A DNA stretch of 64,000 nucleotides from contig JAQZDA010000002.1 of NCBI GenBank assembly GCA_028751075.1, forward strand, positions 102,090-166,089, given 5' to 3'. The notes beneath the pieces are model-generated. The model made no database searches. It was given only the letters and a program-made list of their open reading frames with translations, and was not told where the DNA came from. Within the stretch, counting starts at the first letter, position 1; every line of letters starts with the position of its first letter. Made by a program: the position numbers and the translations under genes. Shown here in pieces: positions 39,668 to 49,233 of this stretch. The stretch is from Euryarchaeota archaeon Ods02. Lineage in GTDB: Archaea > Halobacteriota > Halobacteria > Halobacteriales > Halorutilaceae.

Positions 39668-40987
39668 TCAGTCGAAGCTTCCTAGAGTGCTCTGGTCGTC
39701 CTCGTCCCTGTCGTCGACGAAACCTTCCCATTCGTCTTCGTCGACCTCCTGCACGTCCTCCTCCACCAGCTCCGAGGCTTCATCTTCGTCCATACCGGTG
39801 AGCTCCGCTACCTCCTCGGCGGTGAGGTCGAGGCCGTCCGCTATCCTCCTCGCCTGGGTCTCGTCCTCCATCAAGAGCTCGATGTAGGGGAACGCTAGGT
39901 CTCGCGCCGCCGCCATCGACATCAACGAGCTCTCCCCTACCTTCCTGGCGGCGCTGTCTCGGAGGCCGCGGCTCTTCTTCGTCTGCCCGAGCTTCCTCCA
40001 GGTAGTGGGGAAGCCGTACCGCGTCCACCCGCCTTTGCTCTCCTGTCGCGCGGAGTGGACGCCGCCGACCATGCAGCTGTTGGCGTACCGCCACAGCGAG
40101 TAGTTCTGGGTGGCGATGGTGCGGCCGAGGTAGACGTCGGCGCGCGACAGCCAGTGGTAGCCGTCGACGAGCTCCGCTCCGCTGTAGACCTTCGGCATGC
40201 CCTCGTCTATCCAGTGCACGAGGTCGTCGGGGGATTCGTCGACGTCCATCACCTCCCTGAGCGCTTTCTCCATGTCGTCGCCCTTGAACAGGGTGTCGAG
40301 GAAACCCCATATCTCCTCCTCGCGATCCCTGCCGCCCGTGACCTCGACGTCCTCCACCGTGAGCTTGCTCCGGCCTTCCGCCACCGCCTGCAGGTCGTTT
40401 ACTGCGCCGCGGAGGTCGCCGCTGTTCGCCTCCGCTATCTCGTCTAACGCCTCGCTCTCGTACTCCACACCTTCCTCCTGAAGGAGGTCCCTGAGCACGG
40501 GGACGATGCTGCGTTTGGTGACGTCAGCGAACTCTATCTTCTGACACGCTCGTTTGACGGCGCCGCTCATCTCCCTTTCTTCGTTCGCTATCAGTACCAT
40601 CGGCTGCTCCGCCTCCTTCGCTATCTCGGTGACTGTGCTCGATCCTCCGCGGTCGGCGTTGCCGTGGAGGTTGTCGGCTTCGTCGAGTACCACGAGGGTG
40701 CGGCCGCCGCCGAGTCCCTGGCTGCGGGCGGCTTCTCCCGCGACCTTCTCGACTGCGTCGGCGGTTCGGCTGTCGCTGGCGTTCTGCTCGACCACCCTCC
40801 AGTCTCTGTCGGCTGCGAGCGCGTGAACCGCCGACGTCTTGCCGACACCCGGGGCGCCGTACACCAACGCGGGTTCCCTGTGTTCGCTCCAGCCCTCCGC
40901 CCATTCCTCCAGCTCCTCGACCGATTTGTTGTTGCCGCGGACGTCGGACAGCGACTCTGGCCTGTACTTCTCCGTCCACTCCGTCAT
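39668..40987 (-). CDS. rfcL: Replication factor C large subunit
   Basis: 439 residues. N-terminal WTEKYRPESLSDVRGN, Walker A GAPGVGKTSAVHAL (about 44-57), Walker B LVVLDEADNLHG. The RFC-L specific C-terminal domain (YHWLSRADVYLGRTIATQNYSLW) follows. The acidic tail ends QSTLGSFD, a PCNA-interacting peptide of the QxxLxxF type. It loads the sliding clamp with the small subunit, which is not in this window. Its start overlaps the stop of the small gene at 40984 by four bases. Confidence 0.95.
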   Translation of the reverse strand: MTEWTEKYRPESLSDVRGNNKSVEELEEWAEGWSEHREPALVYGAPGVGKTSAVHALAADRDWRVVEQNASDSRTADAVEKVAGEAARSQGLGGGRTLVVLDEADNLHGNADRGGSSTVTEIAKEAEQPMVLIANEEREMSGAVKRACQKIEFADVTKRSIVPVLRDLLQEEGVEYESEALDEIAEANSGDLRGAVNDLQAVAEGRSKLTVEDVEVTGGRDREEEIWGFLDTLFKGDDMEKALREVMDVDESPDDLVHWIDEGMPKVYSGAELVDGYHWLSRADVYLGRTIATQNYSLWRYANSCMVGGVHSARQESKGGWTRYGFPTTWRKLGQTKKSRGLRDSAARKVGESSLMSMAAARDLAFPYIELLMEDETQARRIADGLDLTAEEVAELTGMDEDEASELVEEDVQEVDEDEWEGFVDDRDEDDQSTLGSFD

Positions 40988-41247
40988 CTCTCTTCGGCGG
41001 CGTGGAAGCTCCCTACCTCTAGTCCGTTCCTGCTGACGAGTCCGCTTTCCTCTACCTCGTACCGGTCGTCGTCGGTGATGACGGCGGTGGGTCCGCGGTC
41101 GTGGACGTCGACGACCTTGCCGACGACGGATTCCATCTCACCTGTCTCGTGGCTGTTGTAGGTGAGCTTGACGCGGTCGCCGTCGTTGGGGCCGTTGTCG
41201 TAGATGCTGTTGAAGTCGCCCGGCGTCACGTACTCTTCCTGGGGCAT
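40984..41247 (-). CDS. Hypothetical small beta-rich protein coupled to rfcL
   Basis: 87 residues upstream of and overlapping rfcL by four bases. Sequence such as GDRVKLTYNSHETGEMESVVGKVVDV and TAVITDDDRYEVEESGLVSR suggests a small beta-barrel (SH3-like) fold. No family recognised. Its coupling to rfcL suggests a replication or nucleic acid role, by position only. The 316-base region to its right (41248-41563) holds this promoter and the lysM promoter (CTTTATACAC, about 41527-41536) and no other gene. Confidence 0.7.
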   Translation of the reverse strand: MPQEEYVTPGDFNSIYDNGPNDGDRVKLTYNSHETGEMESVVGKVVDVHDRGPTAVITDDDRYEVEESGLVSRNGLEVGSFHAAEER

Positions 41248-41563
41248 GTTCTCTCGTGTTCACATACGGTGAATCCACTCTTAAGGTTTCGCGTCCGGCG
41301 ACCGGTCTCTTGATGGCTGCAGGAGGAGCCACCCCTATGGCCTCCATCCGGCTTACGATATTCGTAGCCGCTGTTACAGATTATGCGTCGAACCGAACAA
41401 TGAAAGTTAGAGTGACATATATGCGCCAGTATTATGATGTCGCCGGCCTTAGACAGCCGAAGAACCCGCCTTAGCGACGTCAGTGTGCCTTCGTCTTTCG
41501 TAGAACACACGGCATCTTCGAAACCCCTTTATACACGCGTGCACGGGTATCCGGTAGAGCCGC

Positions 41564-41983
41564 ATGGACGGAACCGACGCGGAGATACTCGAGATACTCA
41601 AACGCGACGCCCGCACCCCCTTCACCGAGGTCGCGGAGGAGATCGGCGCCAGCGAGGGCACCGTCCGCAACCGCGTCCAGAAGCTGGAGGACGAGGGCGT
41701 TATCCGCCGGTTCACCGTGTCGACTAGCGTCGGCAACGTACGCGCCATGATAGAGATAGAGGTCGACATCGACGTCGAAACCAGTGAGGTCAGCGGCGAG
41801 ATCGCCGGCTGGGAGGGCGTCGACTTCGTCTGGGAGGTCAGCGGCGAAGAGGACATCGTCGCCGTCGTCGACGTCGCCAGCACCACCGAGGTTAACGACC
41901 TCGTCACCCGCGTACGGAAGCTCGACCATACCGTCGACACCGAGACGCGGCTGATACTCGACGAGAAGATAGAGGATACCTGA
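41564..41983 (+). CDS. lysM: Lrp/AsnC family regulator of the arginine/lysine operon
   Basis: 139 residues. N-terminal HTH (AEILEILKRDARTPFTEVAE, then ASEGTVRNRVQKLEDEGVIRRFTV) and a RAM/effector domain. It stands two bases before argW, the position of LysM in Sulfolobus and haloarchaea, where it controls LysW-dependent biosynthesis in response to amino acids. The TATA element lies about 30 bases upstream. Confidence 0.9.
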   Translation: MDGTDAEILEILKRDARTPFTEVAEEIGASEGTVRNRVQKLEDEGVIRRFTVSTSVGNVRAMIEIEVDIDVETSEVSGEIAGWEGVDFVWEVSGEEDIVAVVDVASTTEVNDLVTRVRKLDHTVDTETRLILDEKIEDT

Positions 41984-41985
41984 CA

Positions 41986-42156
41986 ATGTCAACAGCAGAA
42001 TGCCCGGTATGTGATGCGGAGGTAGAGCCCGCGTGGGAGGTAGAGCGCGGAGAGATAATCGACTGCGGCGACTGCGGAGCCGAGCTCGAGGTCATGGACG
42101 CCGACCCCCTCGACCTCGAGGAAGCCCCGGAGCTCGAGGAGGACTGGGGAGAGTAA
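41986..42156 (+). CDS. argW: Amino-group carrier protein LysW/ArgW
   Basis: 56 residues. Zinc ribbon with CPVC and CGDC, Asp/Glu-rich body and the characteristic C-terminus EEDWGE whose last Glu takes the amino group of glutamate or aminoadipate. It is the carrier on which ArgX, ArgC, ArgB, ArgD and ArgE act. Between lysM and argX with spacings of two and one bases. Confidence 0.95.
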   Translation: MSTAECPVCDAEVEPAWEVERGEIIDCGDCGAELEVMDADPLDLEEAPELEEDWGE

Positions 42157-42157
42157 C

Positions 42158-43069
42158 GTGGACGTCGGCTTCGTCTGCTCGCGCGTCCGCAAGGACGAGA
42201 AGCTCCTCCTCGAAGAGCTAAGGGGCCGCGGCCACACCGTCCACAGGATAGACCCCCGCCGCGGCAACCTCGCGCTCGACACACCCCATCTCGACGACCT
42301 CGACGGCGGAGGAACCCTGGGAACAGAAGGCGACGGAGCCGACATCGTGTCCGTCGAAGACCTCGACGTCGCCGTAAACCGCGAGCTCAGCCAGAGCCGC
42401 GGCCTCTACACCACGCGGTACCTCGAGAGCTACGGCGTAACCGTCGTCAACAGCCACGACACCAGCAGGGTCTGCATGGACAAGGTAGAGACCTCGCTCG
42501 CGCTTGAGGAGGCAGGAGTGGATACGCCGGAGACCCGCGTCGCCTACACTGAGGAAAGCGCGCTGGAGGCGGCGGAGGAGCTCGGCTACCCCGTCGTCGT
42601 GAAACCCGTCGTCGGAAGCTGGGCGCGTCTCCTCGGGAAGCTCAACGACCGCGAAGCAGCCGAAGCAGTGTTCGAACACAAGAAGGTGCTCGGCAGCTAC
42701 GAACACAGCGTCTTCTACCTGCAGGAGTACGTCGACCACGGAGGACGCGACCAACGCGTCATGGTCGCCGACGAGGAAGTCGTGGCGGCGATGGAACGCA
42801 GCACCAGCGACGGCTGGATAACCAACGCCAGCGAGGGAGCAGAGACCACCGACGTAGACCTCGACACCGACACCGAAGCCGCAGCCGTGGAGGCTGCGGA
42901 GGCGGTCGGCGGCGGCGTAGTCGGTGTCGACGTCATGCACACCCCCGACGGCGAACCCCTGGTGCACGAGGTCAACCACACGCTGGAGTTCAAGGCGCTC
43001 ACGGAGGCGAGCGGCGTCGACGTCGCAGCCGAGTTCACCGACCACCTGGAGGAGCAAGCACAGACATGA
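42158..43069 (+). CDS. argX: LysW-glutamate/aminoadipate ligase (LysX/ArgX)
   Basis: 303 residues from GTG 42158. An ATP-grasp RimK-like ligase: GYPVVVKPVVGSWARLLGKLND, YLQEYVDHGGRDQRVMVADE and VDVMHTPDGEPLVHEVNHTLEFKAL. It joins the alpha-amino group of glutamate (or aminoadipate) to the C-terminal Glu of ArgW. A 14-codon frame from 43066 bridges it to argC. Single copies of each enzyme suggest dual use for arginine and possibly lysine. Confidence 0.93.
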   Translation: MDVGFVCSRVRKDEKLLLEELRGRGHTVHRIDPRRGNLALDTPHLDDLDGGGTLGTEGDGADIVSVEDLDVAVNRELSQSRGLYTTRYLESYGVTVVNSHDTSRVCMDKVETSLALEEAGVDTPETRVAYTEESALEAAEELGYPVVVKPVVGSWARLLGKLNDREAAEAVFEHKKVLGSYEHSVFYLQEYVDHGGRDQRVMVADEEVVAAMERSTSDGWITNASEGAETTDVDLDTDTEAAAVEAAEAVGGGVVGVDVMHTPDGEPLVHEVNHTLEFKALTEASGVDVAAEFTDHLEEQAQT

Positions 43070-43100
43070 ACGACATCGAACACGTAGATGCGGAGGCGAG

Positions 43101-44138
43101 ATGGCTATGACACGGGCATCGGTCGTCGGAGGCAGCGGATACACGGGCGGCGAGCTGCTGCGGTTGATAGAAGGCCACCCCGAGCTCGAGCTAGGTCAGG
43201 CGACGAGCCGGAGCAAGGAACGCCGCACGGTCGCGAACACCCACCCCAACCTCCGCGGCGCCACGGACGAGAGGTTCGTCCACCCCGACGACCTCGAACC
43301 CACAGACGTACTGTTCACGGCGACGCCGCACGGCTACACCAAGGAACAGCTGCCCGAGCTACAGGAGCTCGCGGACGTAGTCGTCGACCTCAGCGGCGAC
43401 TACCGCCTCGACGACCCAGCGGCGGCGGAGGAGTGGTACGGCGAACACCCGAACACCGAGCTGCTGGAGGAGTTCGTCTACGGAGTCCCCGAGCTACATC
43501 GCGAGGAGATGAAAGACGCTGAACTGATAGCGTCCGCCGGCTGCAACGCCACCGCCGGCATACTCGCCCTACACCCTCTCGTGGAGCACGACCTCGTCGA
43601 CCCCCGCGTCGTCCTCGACGTCAAGACCAGCTCCAGCGCAGGCGGCGCAGCTGCGTCGACAGCGAGCCATCACGCGGAACGCAGCCGCGTCGTCCGACCC
43701 TACGCCCCCACAAGCCACAGGCATCAGGCGGAGATAGAGCAGGAGACCAACCTCGATGTCGACATCACCGTCCACGCCATCGAGATGGTCAGGGGATTGA
43801 GCGTAACCGCACACAGCTACGCCAGCGACAGCTTGGAGGAGAAGGACCTCTACAAGGCTTACCGCGGAACCTACGGCGACGAACCCTTCGTACGCGTCGT
43901 CAAGAGCCGTCGCGGCAGCTACCGCTACCCCGAACCCAAGGTCACCGAAGGCACCAACTACGCCGACGTAGGGTTCGCAGTCGACGACACCGGCGACGGC
44001 TTCACACGCGTGGTGTCGTTCTCCGCGCTCGACAACATGATGAAGGGTGCAGCGGGACAGGCGGTACAGTGCATGAACATCGCCCTCGGGTTCCCCGAGA
44101 CGGCGGGGCTGGAGTTCCAGGGGATGCATCCCGTATGA
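43101..44138 (+). CDS. argC: LysW-gamma-glutamyl-phosphate reductase (ArgC/LysY)
   Basis: 345 residues from ATG 43101 (ATG 43107 possible). NADP motif VVGGSGYTGGELLRL, catalytic Cys in SAGCNATAGILALHP, and conserved region HHAERSRVVRPYAPTSHRH. It reduces the phosphorylated ArgW-linked intermediate to the semialdehyde. The stop overlaps argB by four bases. Confidence 0.95.
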   Translation: MAMTRASVVGGSGYTGGELLRLIEGHPELELGQATSRSKERRTVANTHPNLRGATDERFVHPDDLEPTDVLFTATPHGYTKEQLPELQELADVVVDLSGDYRLDDPAAAEEWYGEHPNTELLEEFVYGVPELHREEMKDAELIASAGCNATAGILALHPLVEHDLVDPRVVLDVKTSSSAGGAAASTASHHAERSRVVRPYAPTSHRHQAEIEQETNLDVDITVHAIEMVRGLSVTAHSYASDSLEEKDLYKAYRGTYGDEPFVRVVKSRRGSYRYPEPKVTEGTNYADVGFAVDDTGDGFTRVVSFSALDNMMKGAAGQAVQCMNIALGFPETAGLEFQGMHPV

Positions 44139-44941
44139 CCGTCGTGGTCAAGATAGGCGGCACGGCTGGAGTCGACCGCGAGAAAGCGCTCGACGACGTC
44201 GCTGCAGCAGTGGAACGCGGTGAAGACGTCGTCGTCGTGCACGGCGGCAGCAGCAGGGTCGACAGCGTCAGCGAACGTCTCGGCCTCGAACCCCGATACG
44301 TCGAGAGCCCCGGCGGCGTCGAAAGCCGGTTCACCGACGAGGAAGCGATGGAGGCGTTTTCGATGGCGATGCAGCAGCTGAACATAGAGCTCGTGGAAGC
44401 ACTGCAGAGCCACGGCGTCGACGCAGTCGGACTGTCGGGAGTCGACGGCCGCCTCCTCGAAGGCGAACGCAAGGACAAGGTCATCGCCGTCGAGGACGGC
44501 CGGAAGAAGGTCTTACGCGGCGACCACAGCGGGAAGATACAGGAGGTGAACTCGGAGCTGCTGACGCTGCTTCTCGACGCAGATTACACACCCGTCGTCG
44601 GCGTCCCCATGCTTGCTTACGAAGACACCGCGGTCAACGCCGACGCCGACCGCGCCGCAGCAGCGGTCGCAGGCGCCCTCGAGGCAGACCTCCAGCTGTT
44701 GACCGACGTACCCGGATTGCTCGAGGACCCCTACGACCCCGACACCTTGATACAGGAGGTCACCTACGACGACATCGACGAGGCGTTGGAGACGTACGCG
44801 GAAGGCCGTATGAAGAAGAAGGTCCTGGCGGCGCGTGAAGCGCTCGCCGGAGGCGCCGCGTCGGCGACCATAGCTTCCGCCAACGTCGAAGAACCGTTAT
44901 CGGACGCCCTCGAGGGCAGGGGGACGGTGTTCACGCGATGA
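44135..44941 (+). CDS. argB: LysW-linked glutamate/aminoadipate kinase (ArgB/LysZ)
   Basis: 268 residues of the amino acid kinase family from ATG 44135, overlapping argC. VVVKIGGTAG at the N-terminus, VVVHGGSSRVDSVSERLG, and PVVGVPMLAYEDTAVNADADRAAAAVA in the C-terminal nucleotide part. It phosphorylates the carrier-bound gamma (or delta) carboxylate. Its stop overlaps argD by four bases. Confidence 0.95.
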   Translation: MTVVVKIGGTAGVDREKALDDVAAAVERGEDVVVVHGGSSRVDSVSERLGLEPRYVESPGGVESRFTDEEAMEAFSMAMQQLNIELVEALQSHGVDAVGLSGVDGRLLEGERKDKVIAVEDGRKKVLRGDHSGKIQEVNSELLTLLLDADYTPVVGVPMLAYEDTAVNADADRAAAAVAGALEADLQLLTDVPGLLEDPYDPDTLIQEVTYDDIDEALETYAEGRMKKKVLAAREALAGGAASATIASANVEEPLSDALEGRGTVFTR

Positions 44942-46113
44942 AGGAGTACCCCGACATGGAGTCCGTGATAGCGGCGGAGAAGGACGTCGAAGCCGTGTTC
45001 TCGAAGAAACCGCTGTCCATCGAGGAAGGCGACGGAGTCTACGTCTACGACGGCGAGGGTGAGGAGTACCTGGACTTCGGCGCCAGCTACGGTGTCATGG
45101 CCGTCGGCCACAGCAACCCCAGCGTCGTCGAAGCCATCAGGGAGCAGGCGGGGAAGTACACGTACGCGCAGGCGTCGTACGCCACCAAGGCGAGGGCGAG
45201 CTTGCTGGAACGCCTGAAGCAACACACGCCCGAAGCGCTGGAACGCGTGTTCCTGACGAACGCGGGGACGGAGGCGAACGAGACCGCGTTCAAGCTCGCT
45301 CGCGCCAGCACGCCGGAGGGGAAGACGAAGGTGGTGGCGGCGGAGAACGGCTTCCACGGCCGCACCTTCGGCAGCATCAGCGCGACGTACAAGAAGAAGT
45401 ACCGTCAGCCGTTCGAACCCACCGTACCAGAGTTCGAGTTCACGGGTTTCGACGACCCCGAGAGCCTGAAGGAGACGGTGGACGACGACACCGCTATGGT
45501 GATACTCGAACCCGTGCAGGGTGAAGGCGGCGTCCAGCCCGCCAGCCAGGAGTACGTGGAGACGGCGCGCGACGTCTGCAGCGACCACGACTCCTACCTG
45601 GTCTTCGACGAGATACAGGCGGGACTCGGACGCACCGGCAGGCTATGGAGCCACCAGCACTACGACGTAACCCCCGACGCCCTCACTACGGCGAAAGCGC
45701 TCGGCGGCGGCATGCCGGTGAGCGCGTTGGTCTGCAGGGAGGCGATGACGGAGATTCCGAAGGGCAGTCACGGCGGCACCTACTGCGGCAACCCCGTCGC
45801 AGCGGCCGCAGCAGACGCCGCAGTCGAGCACATCGTCGAAGAGGACCTCGCCGCTAACGCAGCCGAGAAAGGCGAACGTCTGATAGAAGGCCTCCGAGAG
45901 ATAGACAGCGACCGCGTCGTCGAGGTCCGCGGCCGTGGCCTCATGGTAGGCGTGCAGGTGCGTGGACGCGCCGGACGGTATCTCTCGGGGATGGCGCAGG
46001 AGGGCGTGCTTGCCCTGCCCGCCGGGAGCAACGTGATAAGGATGCTGCCGCCGCTGACTCTGGAGGACGAACACGTCGACGAAGCCGTGGAGGCAGTGGA
46101 GGCGGTGGTGTAG
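44938..46113 (+). CDS. argD: LysW-semialdehyde aminotransferase (ArgD/LysJ)
   Basis: 391-residue class III PLP aminotransferase: GASYGVMAVGHSNP, NAGTEANETAFKLAR, NGFHGRTFGSISAT, DEIQAGLGRTG and TTAKALGGGMP with the PLP lysine. It transaminates the carrier-bound semialdehyde to the ornithine or lysine form. It ends two bases before argE. Confidence 0.95.
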   Translation: MKEYPDMESVIAAEKDVEAVFSKKPLSIEEGDGVYVYDGEGEEYLDFGASYGVMAVGHSNPSVVEAIREQAGKYTYAQASYATKARASLLERLKQHTPEALERVFLTNAGTEANETAFKLARASTPEGKTKVVAAENGFHGRTFGSISATYKKKYRQPFEPTVPEFEFTGFDDPESLKETVDDDTAMVILEPVQGEGGVQPASQEYVETARDVCSDHDSYLVFDEIQAGLGRTGRLWSHQHYDVTPDALTTAKALGGGMPVSALVCREAMTEIPKGSHGGTYCGNPVAAAAADAAVEHIVEEDLAANAAEKGERLIEGLREIDSDRVVEVRGRGLMVGVQVRGRAGRYLSGMAQEGVLALPAGSNVIRMLPPLTLEDEHVDEAVEAVEAVV

Positions 46114-46115
46114 CC

Positions 46116-47219
46116 GTGGCAGCGGAGGACGAAGCCGACGGCTCCGGCGACTCAGCCACGTCCACGTCGACCTCGGCTCTGGAGCGTGAGGATGAGCTGG
46201 ACTTCTACCGTGGCTTCGTAGAACGGTACAGTCCATCTAAGAAAGAGGAACCCGCAAGGGACTATCTCGTCAACCGGCTGCCGGAGCTGGGTTTCACCGT
46301 GGAGGTCGACGACGTCGGCAACGTCGTCGCGGAGTCCCCCGGTGGTGGTGACGAGGTGCTGTTGACGAGCCACATGGACACCGTACGAGGGAAGATACCT
46401 GTGCGAGTGGAAGGCGGTCGATTGTACGGCCGCGGCAGCGTCGACGCCAAAGGCCCGCTGGCGGCGATGTGTCTCGCAGGCAGCCGGCTCACGGACACCG
46501 ACGCCTCCGTGACGGTCGTCGGAGTGGTGGAGGAGGAGGTCAGCGGCCGCGGCGCCCGCCACCTGACGGAGAACCGTGAGGCACCGGACTACCTCGTCAA
46601 CGGCGAACCCTCGGGTCCGGAGACCGTCACCCTGGGTTACCGCGGCATCCTCCGGCTGCGTTACCGCGTCACCGGCGACGTCATCCACACCGCCCGTCCC
46701 GGCGTCAACGCCATCGAGGACGTCATGAGGTTCTGGAGCAGCGTCGTCGGGTTCGAGGACCCCCAAGAGGGCTTCCGTAGTCTGTCGGCGAAGCCGACGA
46801 AGATAGACAGCGACAGCGACGGCTTCCGCCTCGACAGCGAACTCAGGGGCAACCTCCGCATACCTCCGGGTCGCACCGTCGACGGGCTTAAGGAACAGGT
46901 GCAGAAGGCAGCGGACAACTGCAACGGCGACGTCTACTTCGGGGAGTCCACGGAGCCGGTGCTCGTCGACCGGTCGAACCCGACGGCGCGTGCTTTCATG
47001 CGCGGCATCCGCGACCTCGGCGGCGAACCAGGCTTGTCGGTGAAGACCGGAACCAGCGACATGAACGTCTTCAGCGAACGCTGGGACACCCCTATGGTGA
47101 CGTACGGCCCCGGCGACTCGAACATGGACCACACCCCCGACGAACACATGGAGCTAGAGGAGTTCCACCGCTCCATAGACGTCCTCGAACACGTAGTACG
47201 GGATCTGTCGCTCGACTGA
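46116..47219 (+). CDS. argE: LysW-ornithine/lysine hydrolase (ArgE/LysK)
   Basis: 367 residues from GTG 46116. M20 family metallopeptidase: [46 protein letters not shown] and [17 protein letters not shown]. It releases ornithine (or lysine) from ArgW, ending the pathway. An acidic N-terminal extension of about 25 residues is a halophile feature. It is the last gene of the seven-gene operon beginning at lysM. Confidence 0.94.
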   Translation: MAAEDEADGSGDSATSTSTSALEREDELDFYRGFVERYSPSKKEEPARDYLVNRLPELGFTVEVDDVGNVVAESPGGGDEVLLTSHMDTVRGKIPVRVEGGRLYGRGSVDAKGPLAAMCLAGSRLTDTDASVTVVGVVEEEVSGRGARHLTENREAPDYLVNGEPSGPETVTLGYRGILRLRYRVTGDVIHTARPGVNAIEDVMRFWSSVVGFEDPQEGFRSLSAKPTKIDSDSDGFRLDSELRGNLRIPPGRTVDGLKEQVQKAADNCNGDVYFGESTEPVLVDRSNPTARAFMRGIRDLGGEPGLSVKTGTSDMNVFSERWDTPMVTYGPGDSNMDHTPDEHMELEEFHRSIDVLEHVVRDLSLD

Positions 47220-47252
47220 ACAGAGAGACCGGTCAAGCTCTTCCTCGAAAAT

Positions 47253-47999
47253 TTAGCTGTCTCGCCGCATCCTCAAAGCTTCCTTAACGAGGTCTTCTCT
47301 GTCCGGTCGATGTAGCGTGTCGTCGCCTGGGTAGCTGACGTCGACTCCAGTGAGTTCGACGACGGGTGCTCCCGCTGCGGCCTCCCCCATCAGGTGGTTC
47401 GCGGTCGCCGCCAGTTCGTCGACGACCGCCTGCTCCGTCGCCTCAAGGGTGTGACCGTGCATGTCCTCCTGTCCACGCCAGTCTCTGAGCGCGGGTAAGC
47501 CGCTCCAGCCGACGGCGACACCCGTCTGTCCGCGTCTGAAGGGGCGGCCGCAGGTGTCGGTGACGACGACGGGGCAGCCGACTGCGTTACGTAGTCGGTC
47601 GGCGCTCTCCATCGGGTCCTCGGGCAGAAGGAGAACCCTGTCGCTGCCTTCGACGTTGGAGCGGTCGACTCCGGCGTTCGGCGCGACGTGTCCGAAATCC
47701 GTCTCCGCAAGCAGGAACGGCTGCTCGATGAGAAGCTCCGCTGACTCCTGTAACGCGGCTTCGACGAAACGTGGGTCGCTGCTGTGTTCGCGGTCGCCGA
47801 GACCGGCGGCGAGCGCCTTCGCTCGCTTGGAGGGACTGTAGCTGTCGAGCTTCCGCTTCCGTCCCTCGGACTTCGAAACCACGGTGCTGGCGACGCAGAC
47901 GACGTCGGCGTCGTCTACGGCCGCCGTCACCATGCTTGCGAGGTCGGTGTCGGCTGTTACGTGGGGGAGGTTCTCGGGCGCCGTCGCGGTTAGCTGCAT
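47253..47999 (-). CDS. cofE: Coenzyme F420-0:L-glutamate ligase
   Basis: 248 residues. CofE features: VVCVASTVVSKSEGRKRKLDSYSPS, HVAPNAGVDRSNV, LLPEDPMESADRLR, VVTDTCGRPFRRGQTGVAVGWSGLPALRDWRG. It adds the glutamate tail of coenzyme F420. Convergent with argE, and divergent from the gene at 48067 with TATA-like sequence between. Confidence 0.95.
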   Translation of the reverse strand: MQLTATAPENLPHVTADTDLASMVTAAVDDADVVCVASTVVSKSEGRKRKLDSYSPSKRAKALAAGLGDREHSSDPRFVEAALQESAELLIEQPFLLAETDFGHVAPNAGVDRSNVEGSDRVLLLPEDPMESADRLRNAVGCPVVVTDTCGRPFRRGQTGVAVGWSGLPALRDWRGQEDMHGHTLEATEQAVVDELAATANHLMGEAAAGAPVVELTGVDVSYPGDDTLHRPDREDLVKEALRMRRDS

Positions 48000-48066
48000 G
48001 CTTCAGATTCGATAGAAAGGGGGATAAGCTTTTATTTGCGGGGTTTTATCCCTCGAATGTAGCGAG

Positions 48067-48684
48067 ATGGCCACCGACACAGACAGCGAAGACGACGTCG
48101 AGCAGGATAGCTTCGGATACACCATCCAGGGCAGCTGGCGCGAGCTCGTGTCGTTCGGAGAGGACGTGGTCTCCACCTTCGAGAGACACGGCGTCGACCA
48201 GGAGACGATCTCGGAGTGGGACAGCTGGCGGCCGCGGCTGGGCGAAGAGGACCAGGAGATGCGGAACAAGACCGTGGAGAAAGCCAAGGTCAGTGAGGGC
48301 GAGGACCGCGGCGAGCTCGCGGAGGAAGCCGCGGAAGGCCTGTCGAAGAGCCGGGAGAAGACCGCGGAGGGCGAGATAGGTGAAGCCGCGGAGGAGATGG
48401 GTGAGACCGCTAAGTCCGCGGGGAAAGCCGTGGAAGGCGCCGGCCGCGACCTCATGCGGATGGTGGAGGACAAGGTCTACGACCGCATCGCACGCTCCGG
48501 TCCGATGTACTTCGACAGCGAGAACTTCAACGCCTCGCTGGAGAAAGTCTCTAAGGTGAAGGAGAGACTCGGTGAGATGGTCGGCCGGGACTCCGGTGAA
48601 GACGAGTACAGGTTGACCATCAAACCCGAGAGCACGGAGGTCGAGGAAGCGTTGGACGACGAGTTCGAGAACCGGTCGAGCTGA
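48067..48684 (+). CDS. Acidic helical hypothetical protein (possibly DUF5828)
   Basis: 205 residues. N-terminal SFGYTIQGSWRELVSFGEDVV, a Glu/Ala-rich helical middle (EDRGELAEEAAEGLSKSREK, then GEAAEEMGETAKSAGKAVEGAG) and a soluble C-terminal part (YDRIARSGPMYFDSENFNASLEKV). The GSW motif near the start and size recall the haloarchaeal DUF5828 family, a tentative link. Cytosolic and coiled-coil prone. Confidence 0.7.
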   Translation: MATDTDSEDDVEQDSFGYTIQGSWRELVSFGEDVVSTFERHGVDQETISEWDSWRPRLGEEDQEMRNKTVEKAKVSEGEDRGELAEEAAEGLSKSREKTAEGEIGEAAEEMGETAKSAGKAVEGAGRDLMRMVEDKVYDRIARSGPMYFDSENFNASLEKVSKVKERLGEMVGRDSGEDEYRLTIKPESTEVEEALDDEFENRSS

Positions 48685-48826
48685 CTCCCTCCTCCATCGT
48701 GTTCGTGATCGAACCGGGTTGACGGCATCGTGTCCTAGTGCTGACGGATGAAGCGCTACAGCAATCTACCTTCTGCCGGCGAGACTCTGTTTTCTGCGGA
48801 CGTACCCTACTTCCGTCTAAAGCACT

Positions 48827-48970
48827 CTACTTTCCGCCGAGCTCGCCGCCGCAGCAGTCGCAGTAGAGGTAGCTGACGCCCGCGACGACTACGTCTGTGA
48901 GCCGTCCGTCTCCACACCAGCAGGGCGAACCACCGTCAGCCGCCCCTGTACGTTGGCTCTGGAACGACAT
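48827..48970 (-). CDS. Small cysteine-rich zinc protein (47 aa)
   Basis: ATG 48970 to TAG 48827. After a polar start (MSFQSQRTGAADGG) come SPCWCGDGRLTD and YLYCDCCGGELGG, i.e. CxC and CxxC-type knuckles about 24 residues apart. This is the common small zinc-finger protein design of haloarchaea. The stretch 48685-48826 and the stretch 48971-49200 hold nothing else I can support, apart from the TATA box at about 49203-49211 for the next gene. Confidence 0.65.
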   Translation of the reverse strand: MSFQSQRTGAADGGSPCWCGDGRLTDVVVAGVSYLYCDCCGGELGGK

Positions 48971-49233
48971 CACCGGAAGTTGGACTGACGAGGTATAACT
49001 CTACGTCAGACGCGCAAGACAGACGTCGAACGAAGGTCAGAGAACACCATCTCATCCTTAGATTGGTTGGGAACCGAGTTCAAGTCGCTGTAGAACCCTT
49101 GGCCGTTCAGCGTATCACTTGAGGGTTGGGCTTCGGTCTTCGTTTGAGCGACAAGTCTACTCTCTTAAGAGTGAAGCCCTCCACACAAGGCAATCAAAAA
49201 TTCTATAAATGTATACTCCGCTTTTTGAGGTGA

